NCBI GenBank assembly: GCA_963082975.1
Contig: OY720348.1
Location: 61,014,719-61,078,718 of the forward strand
Reading direction: 5' to 3'
Length of the DNA stretch: 64,000 nt
DNA from: Labia minor
Taxonomy: Eukaryota > Arthropoda > Insecta > Dermaptera > Spongiphoridae
In this document: positions 12,137-23,890 of the stretch, one piece after another
Numbering within the stretch: position 1 is the first letter of the stretch
Layout: each line of letters begins with the position of its first letter
Translations under genes and position numbers: made by a program
Notes under the pieces: generated by a model
Databases searched by the model: none
What the model was told of the DNA's origin: nothing
The model's input: only the letters and a program-made list of their open reading frames with translations

Positions 12137-12375
12137 TGGAGTGTCTCCACTCGACTATCTCGCAATTTGTTAAAAAATTAATTCCGGTACTTTCAATTCA
12201 ATCAAACTGAAAATTTATATATAGCAGTTTTATAGAATTTTTAATCATGTGAAAAACTATCAAACACATATCTTTATTTTTACGGTCACTTTAGAGGAAA
12301 AAAAAAATCAAAACGTGGAAGGTAATAACCCTCTTCCGGTTGAGCTACATTTCTCAAAAGTTGATAGAAAACTTC
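12132..12375 (+). repeat. family B repeat, internally deleted and 3' truncated
   Basis: The head AAGCTGGAGTGTCTCCACTC and the CGACTATCTCGCAATTTG module jump directly to TTAAAAAATTAATTCCGG. The GCGC-rich segment found in other copies is missing. Homology stops at GATAGAAAACTT. Confidence 0.75.
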
Positions 12376-12483
12376 TTCTCAAGTATTAATTTATTAATTT
12401 TTCTTTTTAAAATTTATTTTATTTTATTCAATTTAGATCTCCATTATTATCCAATAAATAAATAAAGTATCATATGACTTTTT
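12376..12483 (+). repeat. O repeat segment, copy 2
   Basis: CTTCTCAAGTATTAATTTAT to ATCATATGACTTTTT. The downstream N segment is separated from it by the inserted family A copy. Confidence 0.6.
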
Positions 12484-13131
12484 ACCGACCGACGATAGTA
12501 AGGGAGGTATTGTTTTCACACCAAATTTCACATGTGGAGATTTTTACATATCTCCACGAATCATGCATTTTCTAAACAGAAAAAAGTATTTTTAGCATGA
12601 TGTCTGTCCGTCCGTCCGTCTGTCCGTCTGTCCGTCCGTCTGTCCGTCTGTCCGTCCGTATAGATGTGTACAGCCTGAACGGCTCAACCGATTTTGATGA
12701 AATTTGGTATATTTACTTAATGCATCAGTGGGATGAATTGATCAACTTTTGGTGCAATTCCGGAAACCGGAAGTGGTAGTATTAGCGATCGACGATAGGA
12801 AGGAAAGGGTTATTTTCACACCAAAGGAGATTTTTTTATATATCACCACGAATCATGCACTTTGTATTGGTTTTATCCTCGAGAAAAATCATATTTATTA
12901 GTTTTTTCTTGATTTAAAATTATATGACGTCATCCAGGCATTCATGACGTCACAGTCTGGTCTTACATATATATTATAAATAAAATAAAATTAAAAATAT
13001 TTATGTTATATCCATATCTGTTTTTTATTACATTAATAGATATATTAAAATTATTTGAAATTGTTTCTGTAGCTGGAAATTAATTTATTTCAAACAGTCG
13101 GTCGGTTCGGACCTGGCCACAGGTCAACTTA
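12484..13131 (+). repeat. family A repeat
   Basis: Complete copy: head ACCGACCGACGATAGTAAGG, a CCGT/CTGT repeat, ACCGATTTTGATGAAATTTG, AACCGGAAGTGGTAGT, a second TTTTCACACCAAA, TATGACGTCATCC, the TAGCTGGAAATTAATTTA segment and tail GGCCACAGGTCAACTTA. It sits inside the T-run of the O-N sequence GACTTTTTTGACA, so the junction reveals an insertion. The 60-codon frame at 12597 is a read-through of the CCGT repeat. Confidence 0.85.
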
Positions 13132-13378
13132 TTTGACACGTTTTTGGTTTTATTCTATGTGCGGGTATTCGTTTCTTTCATCGATTCAACAACCACTTGG
13201 AATCGTTTCAATCACAAATTACGTTAAATTACGTTAAAAATATTGTTATTATTGTGTTGTTAAGTTGACATAAAGGACATAATCTGGCGTTGGCCAATAA
13301 AAAAATTAACAAATAAAGACTGAAGAGGATGCACTTGCTTTTTTAAGAAGACAGAAAATCACATTCCATTTCTTTTTT
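13132..13378 (+). repeat. N repeat segment, copy 2
   Basis: Runs from the TTGACACGTTTTTGG boundary through TCACAAATTACGTTAAATTA to CACATTCCATTTCTTTTTT. It lies between two family A copies. Confidence 0.65.
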
Positions 13379-14026
13379 ACCGACCGACGATAGTAAGGGA
13401 GGTATTGTATTCACACCAAATTTCACATGTGGAGATTTTTACATATCTCCACGAATCATGCATTTTCTTAACAGAAAAAAGTATTTTTAGCATGATGTCT
13501 GTCCGTCCGTCTGTCCGTCCGTATAGATGTGTACAGCCTGAAAGGCTCAACGGATTTTGATGAAATTTGGTATATTTACTTAATGCATCAGTGGGATGAA
13601 TTGATCAACTTTTGGTGCAAATCCGGAAACCGGAAGTGGTAGTATTAGCGATCGACGATAGGAAGGGAAGGGTTATTTTCACACCAAATTTCACATGAGG
13701 AGAATTTTTTATATAACACCACGAATGTGTGTATTGGTTTTATCCTCGGGAAAAATCATCTTCATTATGTTTTTCTTCATTTAAAATTATATGACGTCAC
13801 CCAGCCCTTCATGACGTCACAGCCTCCTTATTATATTCACGGACAACGCCGGTTACTTCAGCTATATATTATAAATAAAATAAAATTAAAAATATTTATG
13901 TTATATGCCTATATGTTTTTTATTCCATTAATAGATATATTAAAATTATTTGAAATTGTTTCTGTAGCTGGAAATTAATTTATTTCAAACCGTCGGTCGG
14001 TTCGGACCTGGCCACAGGTCAACTTA
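13379..14026 (+). repeat. family A repeat
   Basis: Second complete copy, about 650 bp and very close to 12484-13131. Differences include a shorter CCGT stretch and the added ATTCACGGACAACGCCGG segment after TATGACGTCACCC. The 83-codon frame at 13727 lies inside the repeat and is not considered a gene. Confidence 0.85.
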
Positions 14027-14352
14027 TTAAATTTATTCTTCTCAAGTTTTAATTTATTAATTTTTCTTTTTAAAATTTATTTTATTTTATTAAATTTAGA
14101 TCTCCATTATTATCCAATAAATAAATAAAGTATCATATGACTTTTTTGACATGTTTTTGGTTTTATAATATGTGCGGGTGTTCGTTTCTTTCATCGATTC
14201 CACAACCACTTGGAACCGTTTCAATCACAAATTACGTTAAATTACGTTAAAAATATTGTTATTATTGTGTTGTTAAGTTGACATAAAGGATATAACCTGG
14301 TGTTGGCTACTAAAAAAATTAACAGATAAATACTGAAGAGGATGCACTTGCT
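14027..14352 (+). repeat. O-N repeat unit, copy 3 (uninterrupted)
   Basis: Shows the pre-insertion state ATCATATGACTTTTTTGACA, allowing the family A junctions at 12484 and 13131 to be read. Ends at GATGCACTTGCTGG followed by a short CT microsatellite. Confidence 0.65.
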
Positions 14353-15097
14353 GGAAGAACCTCTCTCTCTCTCTCTCCTTCTTTAAGTAATAAGATACAT
14401 ATTGTCAATTTGAGGTGAGGCATTGACAGTAATAGAAAAAATTTCTTCTCGTCAGAATGTCAGTATTTTAGAGAAAATCTAATAGGAGTGTTTAGAGAAA
14501 AGATATTTATTTAAAATTCAAAAAACGTAGGAAACGAATAAAACGAGTATTTTATAGATGAATCTCCGAGTTGGGAAACCAGCCCCTCATCTCTTCCCCC
14601 CACCTACATACACCCACCGTCACTTATCTTGAATTTAGAAACCAATCTATTTAGCAAAAAATAAAATTCCGATCGATATTTTAAGACCCAATGTTGCAAT
14701 TTAATACTCATTAAGTTATTTATTTCTTTCCTTCATTTTTTTTTTTAATATTAATAAGAGACTGACAAAAAAGAAGATAAATGGAGAATCTTGTACGAAG
14801 TTGATGGGAAAGGTTAATTGAACAGTTTGCAAGAAAAATGAAAGTCCTCGATGGATTTTTTTTTTTTACAAGTCACAATTCATCGCGGTTCTGAAATTAT
14901 TTAGTTATTTCAATTATTATTATAATATTAAATATACTTATACCTAAAATATAGCCACTAATTGTGAATGAAATTATTATATCAAATTAAATTTCATATT
15001 TTATTAGAAATAAGATTTAATGTTTGTTTACTTATTACTTTAATAAATAAATTAAATAAATAATATTCAAAGGATGAAAGAAATTATTTTTAAATTA
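14353..15097. other. gene-free stretch
   Basis: CT microsatellite at 14363-14377, a C-rich patch near 14590, otherwise AT-rich unique sequence. No exon supported. Confidence 0.5.
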
Positions 15098-15597
15098 GCT
15101 GGAGTGTCTCCACTCGACTATCTCGCAATTTGAATTGGATTAAATAACATAATATATTATATTTAAATTAAATTTAATTAATTATAAATTATAAATAATA
15201 AATATTAAACCAGCGCATGTTTGGCTTTTTATTGATGGCACCACGTCACGTGTTGGCGCGTGAGATTTGCAGTGTTAAAAAATTAATTCTGGTAATTTCA
15301 GCGAATCAATCAAGCTGAAATTCTCTATATAGCAGTTTTATACAATTATTAATCATGTGAAAAATTATCAAACATATATTTTTATTTTTACGGTCACTTT
15401 AGAGGAAAAAAAATCAAAACGTTGTAGGTAATGACCCTCTTCCGGTTAAGCTACATTTCTCAAAAGTTGATAGAAAACTATGAATTTTGAATAATGTCCA
15501 TGTACCAAATTTCATCATTCTAGCTCAAACCATTTTTGCGTAATCTTGTCTACATACATACACACACACATACACACACACTGGCGAGATAGTAAAA
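15098..15597 (+). repeat. family B repeat, near complete
   Basis: Head AGCTGGAGTGTCTCCACTCG, the CACCACGTCACGTGTTGGCG segment, the GGTACT-like and CAGTTTTATACAATT segments, an AC microsatellite and a shortened end CTGGCGAGATAGTAAAAA. The GACTCAGGGA module is deleted. Confidence 0.8.
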
Positions 15598-16404
15598 ATT
15601 TAAAAATCAGAAAAACTTTGTAAATATGTACATTATTATAAACACGACATATATATATACACTTACAATTTTTGCTAGTATAATAGGATCAGATAAATAG
15701 GTATATATTACATCGAGAACAAATAAACTTAATTAAATTTAATAATTTAACTATATATATAAATATGACTTTCGAATAGCTAATATATATATACTAGTGT
15801 ATATATACATTTCTTTATTATGTTTATGCAAGGTTAATAATAAGGGGGAGTTGTTGTTCTAAGCTCATATAGCCAATAGCAATATCAAACAAAATTATTA
15901 GAAATATTCACTACTATTCTTCTCGAAGAAAAACAACGAGAGCTTAATAAAAACAGTTTTTATTATTATTTTAGAAAAATTCTGGACTAAATATTGATTA
16001 AAAAACTTTTTCTATGTTTAAAATATAAATTGTTCATCTACTTATAAACATATTTTAAAATTGTTTGACTTTTTTTTATATCATTTTTATAATATTATTA
16101 TCAATTAAAAATAAACATTGTTTTAGGGATATATTTTTAAATTAAAAAGGGCGTTCGAGAAGGCTATTTATCAACAATTATAATATATATATATATATAT
16201 CATGGTTAATATTATTTTATAAAATAAAATACGTAATTTGTAATATGAATCTCATGGTGAAAACAAGAAATATTGTCTCCTGGTAGATTCCAAATAATGA
16301 GCGTGAAAATGAAATATATATACTCTTTCTTTTTATTAATACATTTCTATCTGATAATATTTTTTCTAAAAGCCAAATTAATTTAAAAACAAATTGAAAT
16401 GTGA
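15598..16404. other. AT-rich stretch with a family D end fragment
   Basis: 15660-15688 matches the reverse of the family D head (TACAATTTTTGCTAGTATAA). The remainder is low complexity with AT runs near 15785 and 16180-16200. Confidence 0.5.
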
Positions 16405-16418
16405 ATAACTATTGGAAT

Positions 16419-16666
16419 ATGGTGCCACAGGATAGGAGGTAGCGTAGCTGGCTTACATTCTCGTGGTCTGGGGTTTGGCAAAGGAATTTCTCTAGATGTC
16501 AACCCAGACTCCGGGATCAACATTGGGAAAGCTACTTGATAGCGCCTCTGATCAAGAAAATCAAAGTAAAGGTTGATAATGCTGATCGTAGGACACCTAA
16601 TTGATATAACCGACTTGATGGTCTTTGTCCTTGCGTAGGAGGTACACAAGTCAGAGATTTTTTTTT
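16419..16666 (+). mobile_element. tRNA-derived SINE (family F) with 14 bp target duplication
   Basis: Flanked by the direct repeat ATAACTATTGGAAT at 16405-16418 and 16667-16680, the mark of LINE-mediated retroposition. Starts TGGTGCCACAGGATAGGAGG. The box B region is degraded, with a deletion around GGTTTGGCAAAG. The body and end match the other copies, and the tail is a short T-run after GTCAGAGA. The 88-codon minus frame here is only the SINE. Confidence 0.9.
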
Positions 16667-16680
16667 ATAACTATTGGAAT

Positions 16681-17336
16681 TGTTTTTTAAATTAGCAAAA
16701 GACACATTAAGACAATGAAGTAAATATTATGCTTATATATATTTATATATATATACATTCAGTATTTGATATATTGATTTAGATTACATTATTTATATAT
16801 AAGAAAAGTTATATATGCAGATAGTATTGTAATTGAGTTTTCAATAAATTATTATATATTTTAGTTTTCATCATCCAATAAAACCACTTGAAATTAGCTA
16901 CCTATTTAATTAATTTTTTGTTAACATTGCCTTTTGTCCGATTTAATTATATAAATTTGATTTTTATTAAATTTTGTTTTTAATCCCATTCTCCCGTTTT
17001 TTATTATTTTTCAACTGTTCAATACAATAATTAACAATTTAAATTATTTTACAAGTACTGAAAACAAATAAATAAATTTAGAATTTTGAACATACACATA
17101 TGAATAACAGAATTATATTAAAATATCCAACGATGAAATATATATTTTCATTTGTATAGAAAATGATATAATTAAAATAATAATAATATTAATAATTTAT
17201 AGTCAGTAACAATGTTAAGAATGTGTAATATGTGAATGTATAATATTAATAATTGGTACTAAAATAACTTTTAATAAATTATTTTTTAATTAGTCTTACA
17301 AAAATTGCTTAAATTGATGAAAATAATAAAAAACAA
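16681..17336. other. AT-rich stretch, nothing recognised
   Basis: Low-complexity A/T sequence with short AT runs; no gene or repeat family identified. Confidence 0.5.
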
Positions 17337-17617
17337 CTCTGACTTTTGTCCTACGCATGGACAACGCCTATCAAGTCGGTTCTATCAATTAGGTGTCCTA
17401 TGATCAGTAAACGGGTCCTATCAACCTTTACCTTGATTTTCTTGATCGGTGACGCTACTTTTTATCAAGTAGCTTCCCAATGTTGATCCCGGAGGCTGGG
17501 TTAACTCCGTCCCATAGACCCCAGCTAGAGAAATTCACTTGCCAGGCTCGGGACTTGAACCCGGGACCACGAGAATGTGATTCAGCGACGCTAGCCATCA
17601 CACCCTGTGGCGCCTTT
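17337..17617 (-). mobile_element. tRNA-derived SINE (family F), most complete head
   Basis: On the minus strand: GGCGCCACAGGGTGTGATGG, box-A-like TGATGGCTAGCG, box-B-like GGGTTCAAGTCCCG, then GCCTGGCAAGTGAATTTC, the body and the end CAAAAGTCAGAGTTG. Box A to box B spacing suits an internal RNA polymerase III promoter. The body past the tRNA-like part has no relation to tRNA. It is not a functional tRNA gene. Confidence 0.88.
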
Positions 17618-18390
17618 TTTGTAAATAATAATAATGAATTAATATAATGCATAGAGGAATAAATAAAAAAATAATTTGTAGGTAAAAATAAAACACAAAT
17701 TTGTATTCATACCTTGTGACATTTTTTCTACTCAATTTGTTTGTAGGTTATATATATACGATTAAAACAAAATTTCTTCTCAAAAATAAAAATTGCTTTT
17801 GATTAAAGATGGAAGAGAAAAAAAAAACAAAAAAAAAATAAACCCCAAAAAAAAAATCAAGAGAGAGAGAAAAACAACAAGCATGAAAAGAAGGGGTGAT
17901 GTGAACTGTGAACTTGCCTCTAGGTTTTTCTAATAGAAATTACTTCTAAAATGATTGAAACGAGAATAACGAACGCACGAAAGAAAGGTAGAAACAGATA
18001 AAAAAAAATAATAAATAAAAAAATTAAAGAAAAAAAAAAAAAAAAAAATGGGAGCCCCCCTCCCGTTTTTTTTCTCCCTCCATTTATCAACATCAGTTGC
18101 TCAAATGGTTGGTAGGATTGGACTTTTGAGTCACACGAGAAGATGTACGACAGACAATCCATGTAACGCAAGAGTGAATCGTCCTTAGGGATTGAACGGC
18201 CATTAATCCCGATGAAGAGATGCCAAGCACTTAACATAATTATTTCGTTATCCCGAAATTCATCAAATAAGGAATTAATTAAGGAGATAAACTTTTTTAA
18301 TAGAATAGAACATCATACATAATCATAAAAAAATTAATAGTTTTTAGTTTTTTTTTTAAGCATAAAACAAATTTAATATTTTCTTAATTA
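17618..18390. other. gene-free stretch with unique segment
   Basis: 18060-18240 is less AT-rich and non-repetitive. The 105-codon minus frame over it has no recognisable domain and ends in low-complexity Phe runs. A-rich runs lie near 17818-17850 and 18000-18048. Confidence 0.45.
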
Positions 18391-18966
18391 TATCTTATCT
18401 TATCTTATTATATTAGCAAAAATTGTATATATATATATAATTTATATATTTTTGAGATATTAAACCGCTCTAAGGATTATTTTTTTAAATTCACACCATA
18501 GATAATATTTATAAAGAAAAATCGATTATTATTTTCAGCCTCGGGAAAAATCTTCTTTATTTGTTTTTTTTTCTTATTTTAAAATAGGAATTTTAATAAT
18601 AAAAGAAATGGCACCGGCAACGCTGGACAGCGCTTCCTTAAACACAAAATAATATAAATAAAATAAATTTAAAAATATTTATTTTAATAATATTTTTAAT
18701 CAAATTATAAAATATATATTATGTTATATCCACATGCCATACTTTTCTATCTTTCAGTGCATTAATATGTTCGTTTAAGGGCTTTATGTTTTACGACTAT
18801 TTTTTTTAACTTATGTTGTTTTAAAACGTATGTAGTTTTAAATCATTTGAAATTGTTACATAATTTTGTCGTTTATTTATTTTAAATAATAATCTTAATC
18901 TTAAATATTCATAGTTTATAAGGAATATTTTTTTTAAAGTACCAGGCTCGGTGAACTAGGTACTTA
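18391..18966 (+). repeat. family D repeat
   Basis: Full-length copy from TATCTTATTATATTAGCAAA to CAGGCTCGGTGAACTAGGTA, with all D modules. It has a unique insert GGCACCGGCAACGCTGGACA in place of the TGACGTCAGCAAC segment of other copies. Confidence 0.8.
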
Positions 18967-19248
18967 AATATATTCTACCACTAATCTTATTATTATATGT
19001 GTATTGTCTGTCTGATCTTCCAATAAAATTCATGTATTGTAAGAAGTGAAAAATTGATTCAGTCTCATTTTTTAATAAAATCGCAGTTACAATTACCAAA
19101 TAAACATTACTCTTTTTCAATTGAATTTACATATTAGTACAAATTAATTTAATTCACTTAAAAAGTAAGTAATAATTATTTGAAGAGAATAAAAAAATAG
19201 TCGCTTTATTAAAAAGTTAGTTCCACTATAGTCTGAGAAACAGTTTAA
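18967..19248. other. AT-rich stretch, nothing recognised
   Basis: Unique A/T-rich sequence without coding or repeat signal. Confidence 0.5.
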
Positions 19249-19348
19249 TGACAAAAAATGTTATGGGCGCTGTTGTCGGGCAATCAGATGGCTGAGAAAG
19301 CCCAATTACTCGCCAAAATGCGCCCATGTCGTTAACATTTTTCCGTCA
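19249..19348. mobile_element. family K MITE, 100 bp
   Basis: Ends TGACAAAAAATGTTA and TTAACATTTTTCCGTCA are inverted copies, with inner GGGCGCTGTTGTCGGGCAAT. Homologous to 44292-44402. No coding content. Confidence 0.7.
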
Positions 19349-19389
19349 CTGTATTTTTCTTTCAAGATGGTCTCGGTTTTAAGTCACGG

Positions 19390-19510
19390 TAGCAGCCTCT
19401 GATCAAGAAAATTAAAATACAGATTAAGAGAATCCGTTGTACTGATCATACTTCTCTACTTCTCTTATGCCAAAATCAACATTTCAAATAGGATATTCAA
19501 AGGTCAGAGA
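19390..19510 (+). mobile_element. degenerate 3' part of SINE family F
   Basis: CTCTGATCAAGAAAAT and CCGTTGTACTGATCATA match the SINE body, and AGGTCAGAGATT its end; the middle is diverged. Confidence 0.5.
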
Positions 19511-20427
19511 TTACTTTTAATTGTTTTTAGTAAAGAGTTTTGCAACGTCTATTTCTTTTTACCTCAAAATAAAAATTTTATTTCCTATTTTTTATTGAGA
19601 GCTAAGCTATTAGAAATATAGACTTTAAATTAAAATATATATATATATATATATATTTTTCTCTTCTATATGTATTTTATATGTAGATAGAAAAATCAAA
19701 AATTGTAGAACATATGTGTTTGAAATCTACGTTGCAATTATACCATTAAATTTTTAAATATATTACCAACTGACTATTTTAGTATATACTTCAGCTTGAG
19801 TGTTTGCATATATATACGTATATTTGAATCTCTTAAGTTGAATGGATAATTCAAAAATTTTGCATTCAGGAGAGCTATTCACTGAATAGTATACTTTTAG
19901 AAGAATATCAAAAGGATACTTAAAATTTAAATTATATTCAAGTACAAGCCTTGTCTCAATACGTCTAGGGTAGAATGGAGGTTTTGAATTTCTCGTCGTC
20001 GTCATTTTCTTGCTGATAACGGGGAAGGAAGATAAATTTTTGACATCATTTTTTTATTTTTGAAATTAGGTTGATTTTTTTAATGATAGCGCGCTGAATA
20101 ATTCTATGTAAAATTAATGATTATACACGAATTTAATTCTGATTTTAGTTATTTCCATAAGATATTGTGAAGAACTATTTAGTTATTTTTATTTTCATTT
20201 ACAATCAGATTTTTTTTCCCTTATTTAATTCAAAACAACTTCAAGCTTTTGTCATCAAATTTATAAAAAAAATAATTTCTTCTTAATTACAAAAAACAAA
20301 ACAAATGGAGAGTATACATTTCTATAGAGTTCAGAAGTTGAATATCAGTATTTTTTGGATAAAATTATTTTTTTAATTCATTTGAAACAATTCAGAACCC
20401 TAAATTTTGTTTCAATGTTTCAAACTT
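19511..20427. other. AT-rich stretch, no gene seen
   Basis: (AT)n run near 19637-19660. The 80-codon minus frame 19763-20005 has no recognised domain. Confidence 0.5.
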
Positions 20428-21000
20428 TTTACTATCTCGCCAGAGATAGTATTGCGATCAGGAAAATTTTCGATTTCGAGATTTTGATGTTTTTCTACGT
20501 TTTGAAGGTACCTGAGTCATTTTCACTAAGGTTGAGAAAAATGTCTGTGTGTGTATGTATACAAGATTACACAAAAACGGTTTGAGCTAGAATAATGAAA
20601 TTTGGTACACGGTCATTATTCAAACTTTTGAGAAATGTAGCTCATCCGGAAGATGGTCATTACTCACCACGTTTTCATTTTTTTCCTCTAAAGTGACCGT
20701 ATAAATAAAAATATATGTTTGATAGTTTTTCACATGATTAAAAATTGTATAAAACTGCTATATATAGAATTTTAGCTTGATTGAATCGCTGAAAGTACCG
20801 GAAATAATTTTTTAACATTGCAAATCACGCGCCAGCACGTTACGTGGTGCCATCAACAAAGAGCCAAACACGCGCTGGTTTAATAAAGATTATTTATTAA
20901 TTTATAATTTATAATTAATTAAATTTAATTTAAATAAATAATATATGCGTTAACTAATCCAATTCAAATTTGCGAGATATTCGAGTGGAGACACTCCAGA
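20428..21000 (-). repeat. family B repeat, full length
   Basis: Reverse copy with both terminal hairpins: ACTATCTCGCCAGAGATAGT at 20430 and GTGGAGACACTCCAG near 20986-21000. All inner modules are present, including CATTTTCACTAAGGTTGAG and CACGTTACGTGGTGCCATCA. The 76-codon frame at 20355 is a read-through of this repeat. Confidence 0.85.
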
Positions 21001-22062
21001 TTTTTTCTTTTATTTTATACAATAAATTTTTCTGAAAATATTTGTAACTATAAGGAATCTAATTAAAACTTCTTCAAATTAGTAATATCAATATAATATC
21101 AGCCCATCGTATCATTTCCAAATTAGTTTCTCATTAAATACTCTTTTTGCTAGACTTTCTTCACCCTTATGAGTCATGTGTCATGTCTAACCTACTAAAT
21201 TTGATAACATTAACTATGTTTGGTGGTACTAAAATATAAACTAAAATATATTTTTTGGAATCGAATAAAATTTTGAAAATAAAAAAGAATAGAGGTCCAT
21301 GTTCAAAGTATTCATCCTTGTTTCCAAATATCGAAAAAAAATTATTATTGATTCCTTTAAGAATTTTGTTTATTTTTATTGAGAACCGCAGAAAAAATAG
21401 ATTTAGTTTTTTTTTTTTATTTCATGAAGTGATATGCAATAAATTCAAGAACTTATTTTACGTAAAAAAAAAAAGAAAAGAAAAAGTGGATTTTATCTTA
21501 AAACGAGTCGAAAACTTTTTCTTTTCATCCCCCATAAAACAAATTAAAACAAAATTGTCTAGAATATAGTAGAAATTGGTGCATGATACGTGCTTTTATA
21601 TCTGAATGGTATACCTTTTTAATCAATTATTGTAGGTATATGAAATACTTGATGTTTTCAATTATTCTAGATTTATTCGAGTCTGTTCGTGCATTTCTCT
21701 TTATGAGATTTCGACTACAGTTTACCGTAATTTTATAAATAATATATATAGTTTTCAATTTTAAGAAATATAAAAAAATATTAAAAAATATTAATAAATC
21801 AGTTAGAAATAATGAAAACAAATAATTATAAAAGATTATGATTAGCGGATCACGTGGCTGGAAAATTTCGTTTATAAGAAATAAACTTGTGACACGACCA
21901 ATAGGTAGACTAAAAAATAATATAAAAGTTAGATATAAGATAATTTGGAGAATAATTGAATGGATGTAGCTCAAATGAAATATAAGAAAAGGGAATAATT
22001 TAAAAATTATCGTAATAATAAAATTAATATCAGATATAATAATGAAATCATCTTTTCGTTTC
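21001..22062. other. AT-rich stretch, no gene seen
   Basis: Contains long Lys/Phe/Ile-rich open frames (21255-21569 plus, 21627-21974 minus) typical of low-complexity A/T DNA; no domain recognised. Confidence 0.5.
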
Positions 22063-23019
22063 GTTCATTCTTTTTTGTAACAAAAATTACTTTCCCCATT
22101 TTTTACTATCTCTGGAAAGATAGTACTGCGATCACGAGAATTTTCGATGTCGAGATTTTGATGTTTTTTTACGCTTTGAAGGTACCTGAGTCATTTTCAC
22201 TAAGGTTGAGAAAAATATCTGTGTGTGTATTTAGACAAGATTACGCAAAAACGGTTTGAGCTAAAATAATGATTTGGTATACGGACATTATCCAAAATTC
22301 GTAGTTTTCTATCAACTTTTGAGAAATGAAGTTCAAAATTCGTAGTTTTCTATCAACTTTTGAGAAGGGTAACTTATTCGGAAGAGGAACATTACGTACC
22401 ACGTCATCATTCTTTTTTGTTGTAACAAAAATTACTCTCCCCATTTTTTACTATCTCTGGCGAGATAGTATTGCGATCACGAGAATTTTCGATGTCGAGA
22501 TTTTGATGTTTTTATACGTTTTGAAGGTACCTGAGTCATTTACACTAAGGTTGAGAAAAATATCTGTGTGTGTATTTAGACAAGATTACGGTTTGAGCTA
22601 AAATAATGATTTGTTTTACGGACATTATCCAAAATTCGTAGTTTTCTATCAACTCTTGAGAAGTGTTGCTCATTCGGAAGAGGAACATTACCTACCACGT
22701 TTTCATTTTTTCGCTCTAAACTGACTGTAAAAATAAAGATATATGTTTGATAGTTTTCACATCATTAAAAATTGTATAAAATTTCAACTTGATTGAATCG
22801 CTGAAAGTACCGGAATTAATTTTTTAACACTGCAAATCACGCGCCAGCACGTGACGTGGTGCCATCAACAAAGAGCCAAACACGCGCTGGTTTAATAAAT
22901 ATTATTATTAATTTTAATTTATAATTTATAATTAATTAAATTTAATTTAAATATATAATATATGCGTTAATTAATCCAATCAAAATTTACGAGATAATCG
23001 AGTGGAGACACTCCAGATT
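22063..23019 (-). repeat. family B repeat with partial tandem duplication
   Basis: A full reverse copy (about 22445-23019) is preceded by a partial copy (about 22095-22403). Both are preceded by the same flank CATTCTTTTTTGT..AACAAAAATTAC and CCCCATTTTTTACTATCTC, so flank and repeat head were duplicated together, with a period of about 345 bases. Inside the partial copy, CAAAATTCGTAGTTTTCTAT is itself doubled. The 91-codon frame 22326-22601 spans this structure and is not a gene. Confidence 0.8.
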
Positions 23020-23751
23020 TTTTTTCCTATCATTTTTAAGTGGTTGTTTTCTATATTTCTGCCATTTAATCTTGTCTCCATTTTTTTTCAAGTATATATA
23101 CATCATTTGTAGACTGAACAAACGTTAATTCATTTATTTTTAAAGTCATCAACTTGAAAATTAATGACATTGGCAAAATAAACTTTTCGTCCACTACGCG
23201 AGGAGAATTTTATATTATCTTCCATAAATGGAAAACCAAATTGCCGAGGAAAAACGACATTTTTTGACTCTTGTTGATAAGGGAGTGACCTCATGTAATA
23301 ATATATTGAAGAGGTTTTATTTTTCATTTGTGAACAGTGGGAATTTGTTTTTCGTAGTTAAATTAACCAACACAGGGTGTGACACCCCCCAAAAAAATTC
23401 CTATTATTACTTAACTATGTTTTATTTGTCTCAATAGATCAATACAAATTCATGATTGGTAGATCAATGATTAGAAAATTTTTAATTGTAGTGGTTTTAC
23501 TGATAAAATTTTTATTAATAGAAATAACATCTATAAAATATATTTATCTTGTACCACATCCAATCTAATTTCCTCCCTTCTCCCAATTTATTGATTTTTA
23601 ATTTTATTTAATATATTAAACTAATGTTAGAATTAATTTTCATTCGTTTGAATTACAAGAAAATTAAACAATATACAAATACAAAAATTAAATTTACATA
23701 AAAATTAAATAAAAATTTATCATTTATCATTTAGCAATTTGTTTTCTAATC

Positions 23752-23782
<31 letters not shown>

Positions 23783-23890
23783 ATAAAAATGTTATTTAAG
23801 GGGATGGTGGATCCGTTTCAAATTAATCAAATTTTTGTTGTTCCAGACTGAAAGAATAATAAATCAAATAATAAATCGATAATTGTTGGA
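23020..23890. other. intron-like stretch downstream of the plexin-like exon
   Basis: On the minus-strand gene this lies in the next intron. (AT)n run at 23754-23779. The 65-codon minus frame 23130-23327 is of mixed composition but has no splice pair or domain I recognise. Confidence 0.5.

Noticed and set aside
12597-12660. Regular CCGT/CTGT repeats, CRISPR-like at first glance
   Set aside because: It is a simple tetranucleotide run inside family A, with no spacers and no cas genes.
12484-13131. Family A as a Helitron
   Set aside because: The ends lack a 5' TC and a 3' hairpin plus CTRR, and the insertion site is a T-run rather than a clear A|T junction; left unassigned.
13727-13978. 83-codon frame
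   Set aside because: It lies wholly inside a family A repeat copy.
17551-17600. tRNA gene signals
   Set aside because: Box A and B exist but the sequence does not fold into a full tRNA and continues into a repeated SINE body.
22326-22601. 91-codon frame
   Set aside because: It spans the duplicated family B repeat; the same peptide pieces recur at 20355-20585.
23130-23327. 65-codon minus frame close to the plexin-like exon
   Set aside because: No acceptor/donor pair fits it and the peptide shows no plexin feature; kept only as unique intron sequence.
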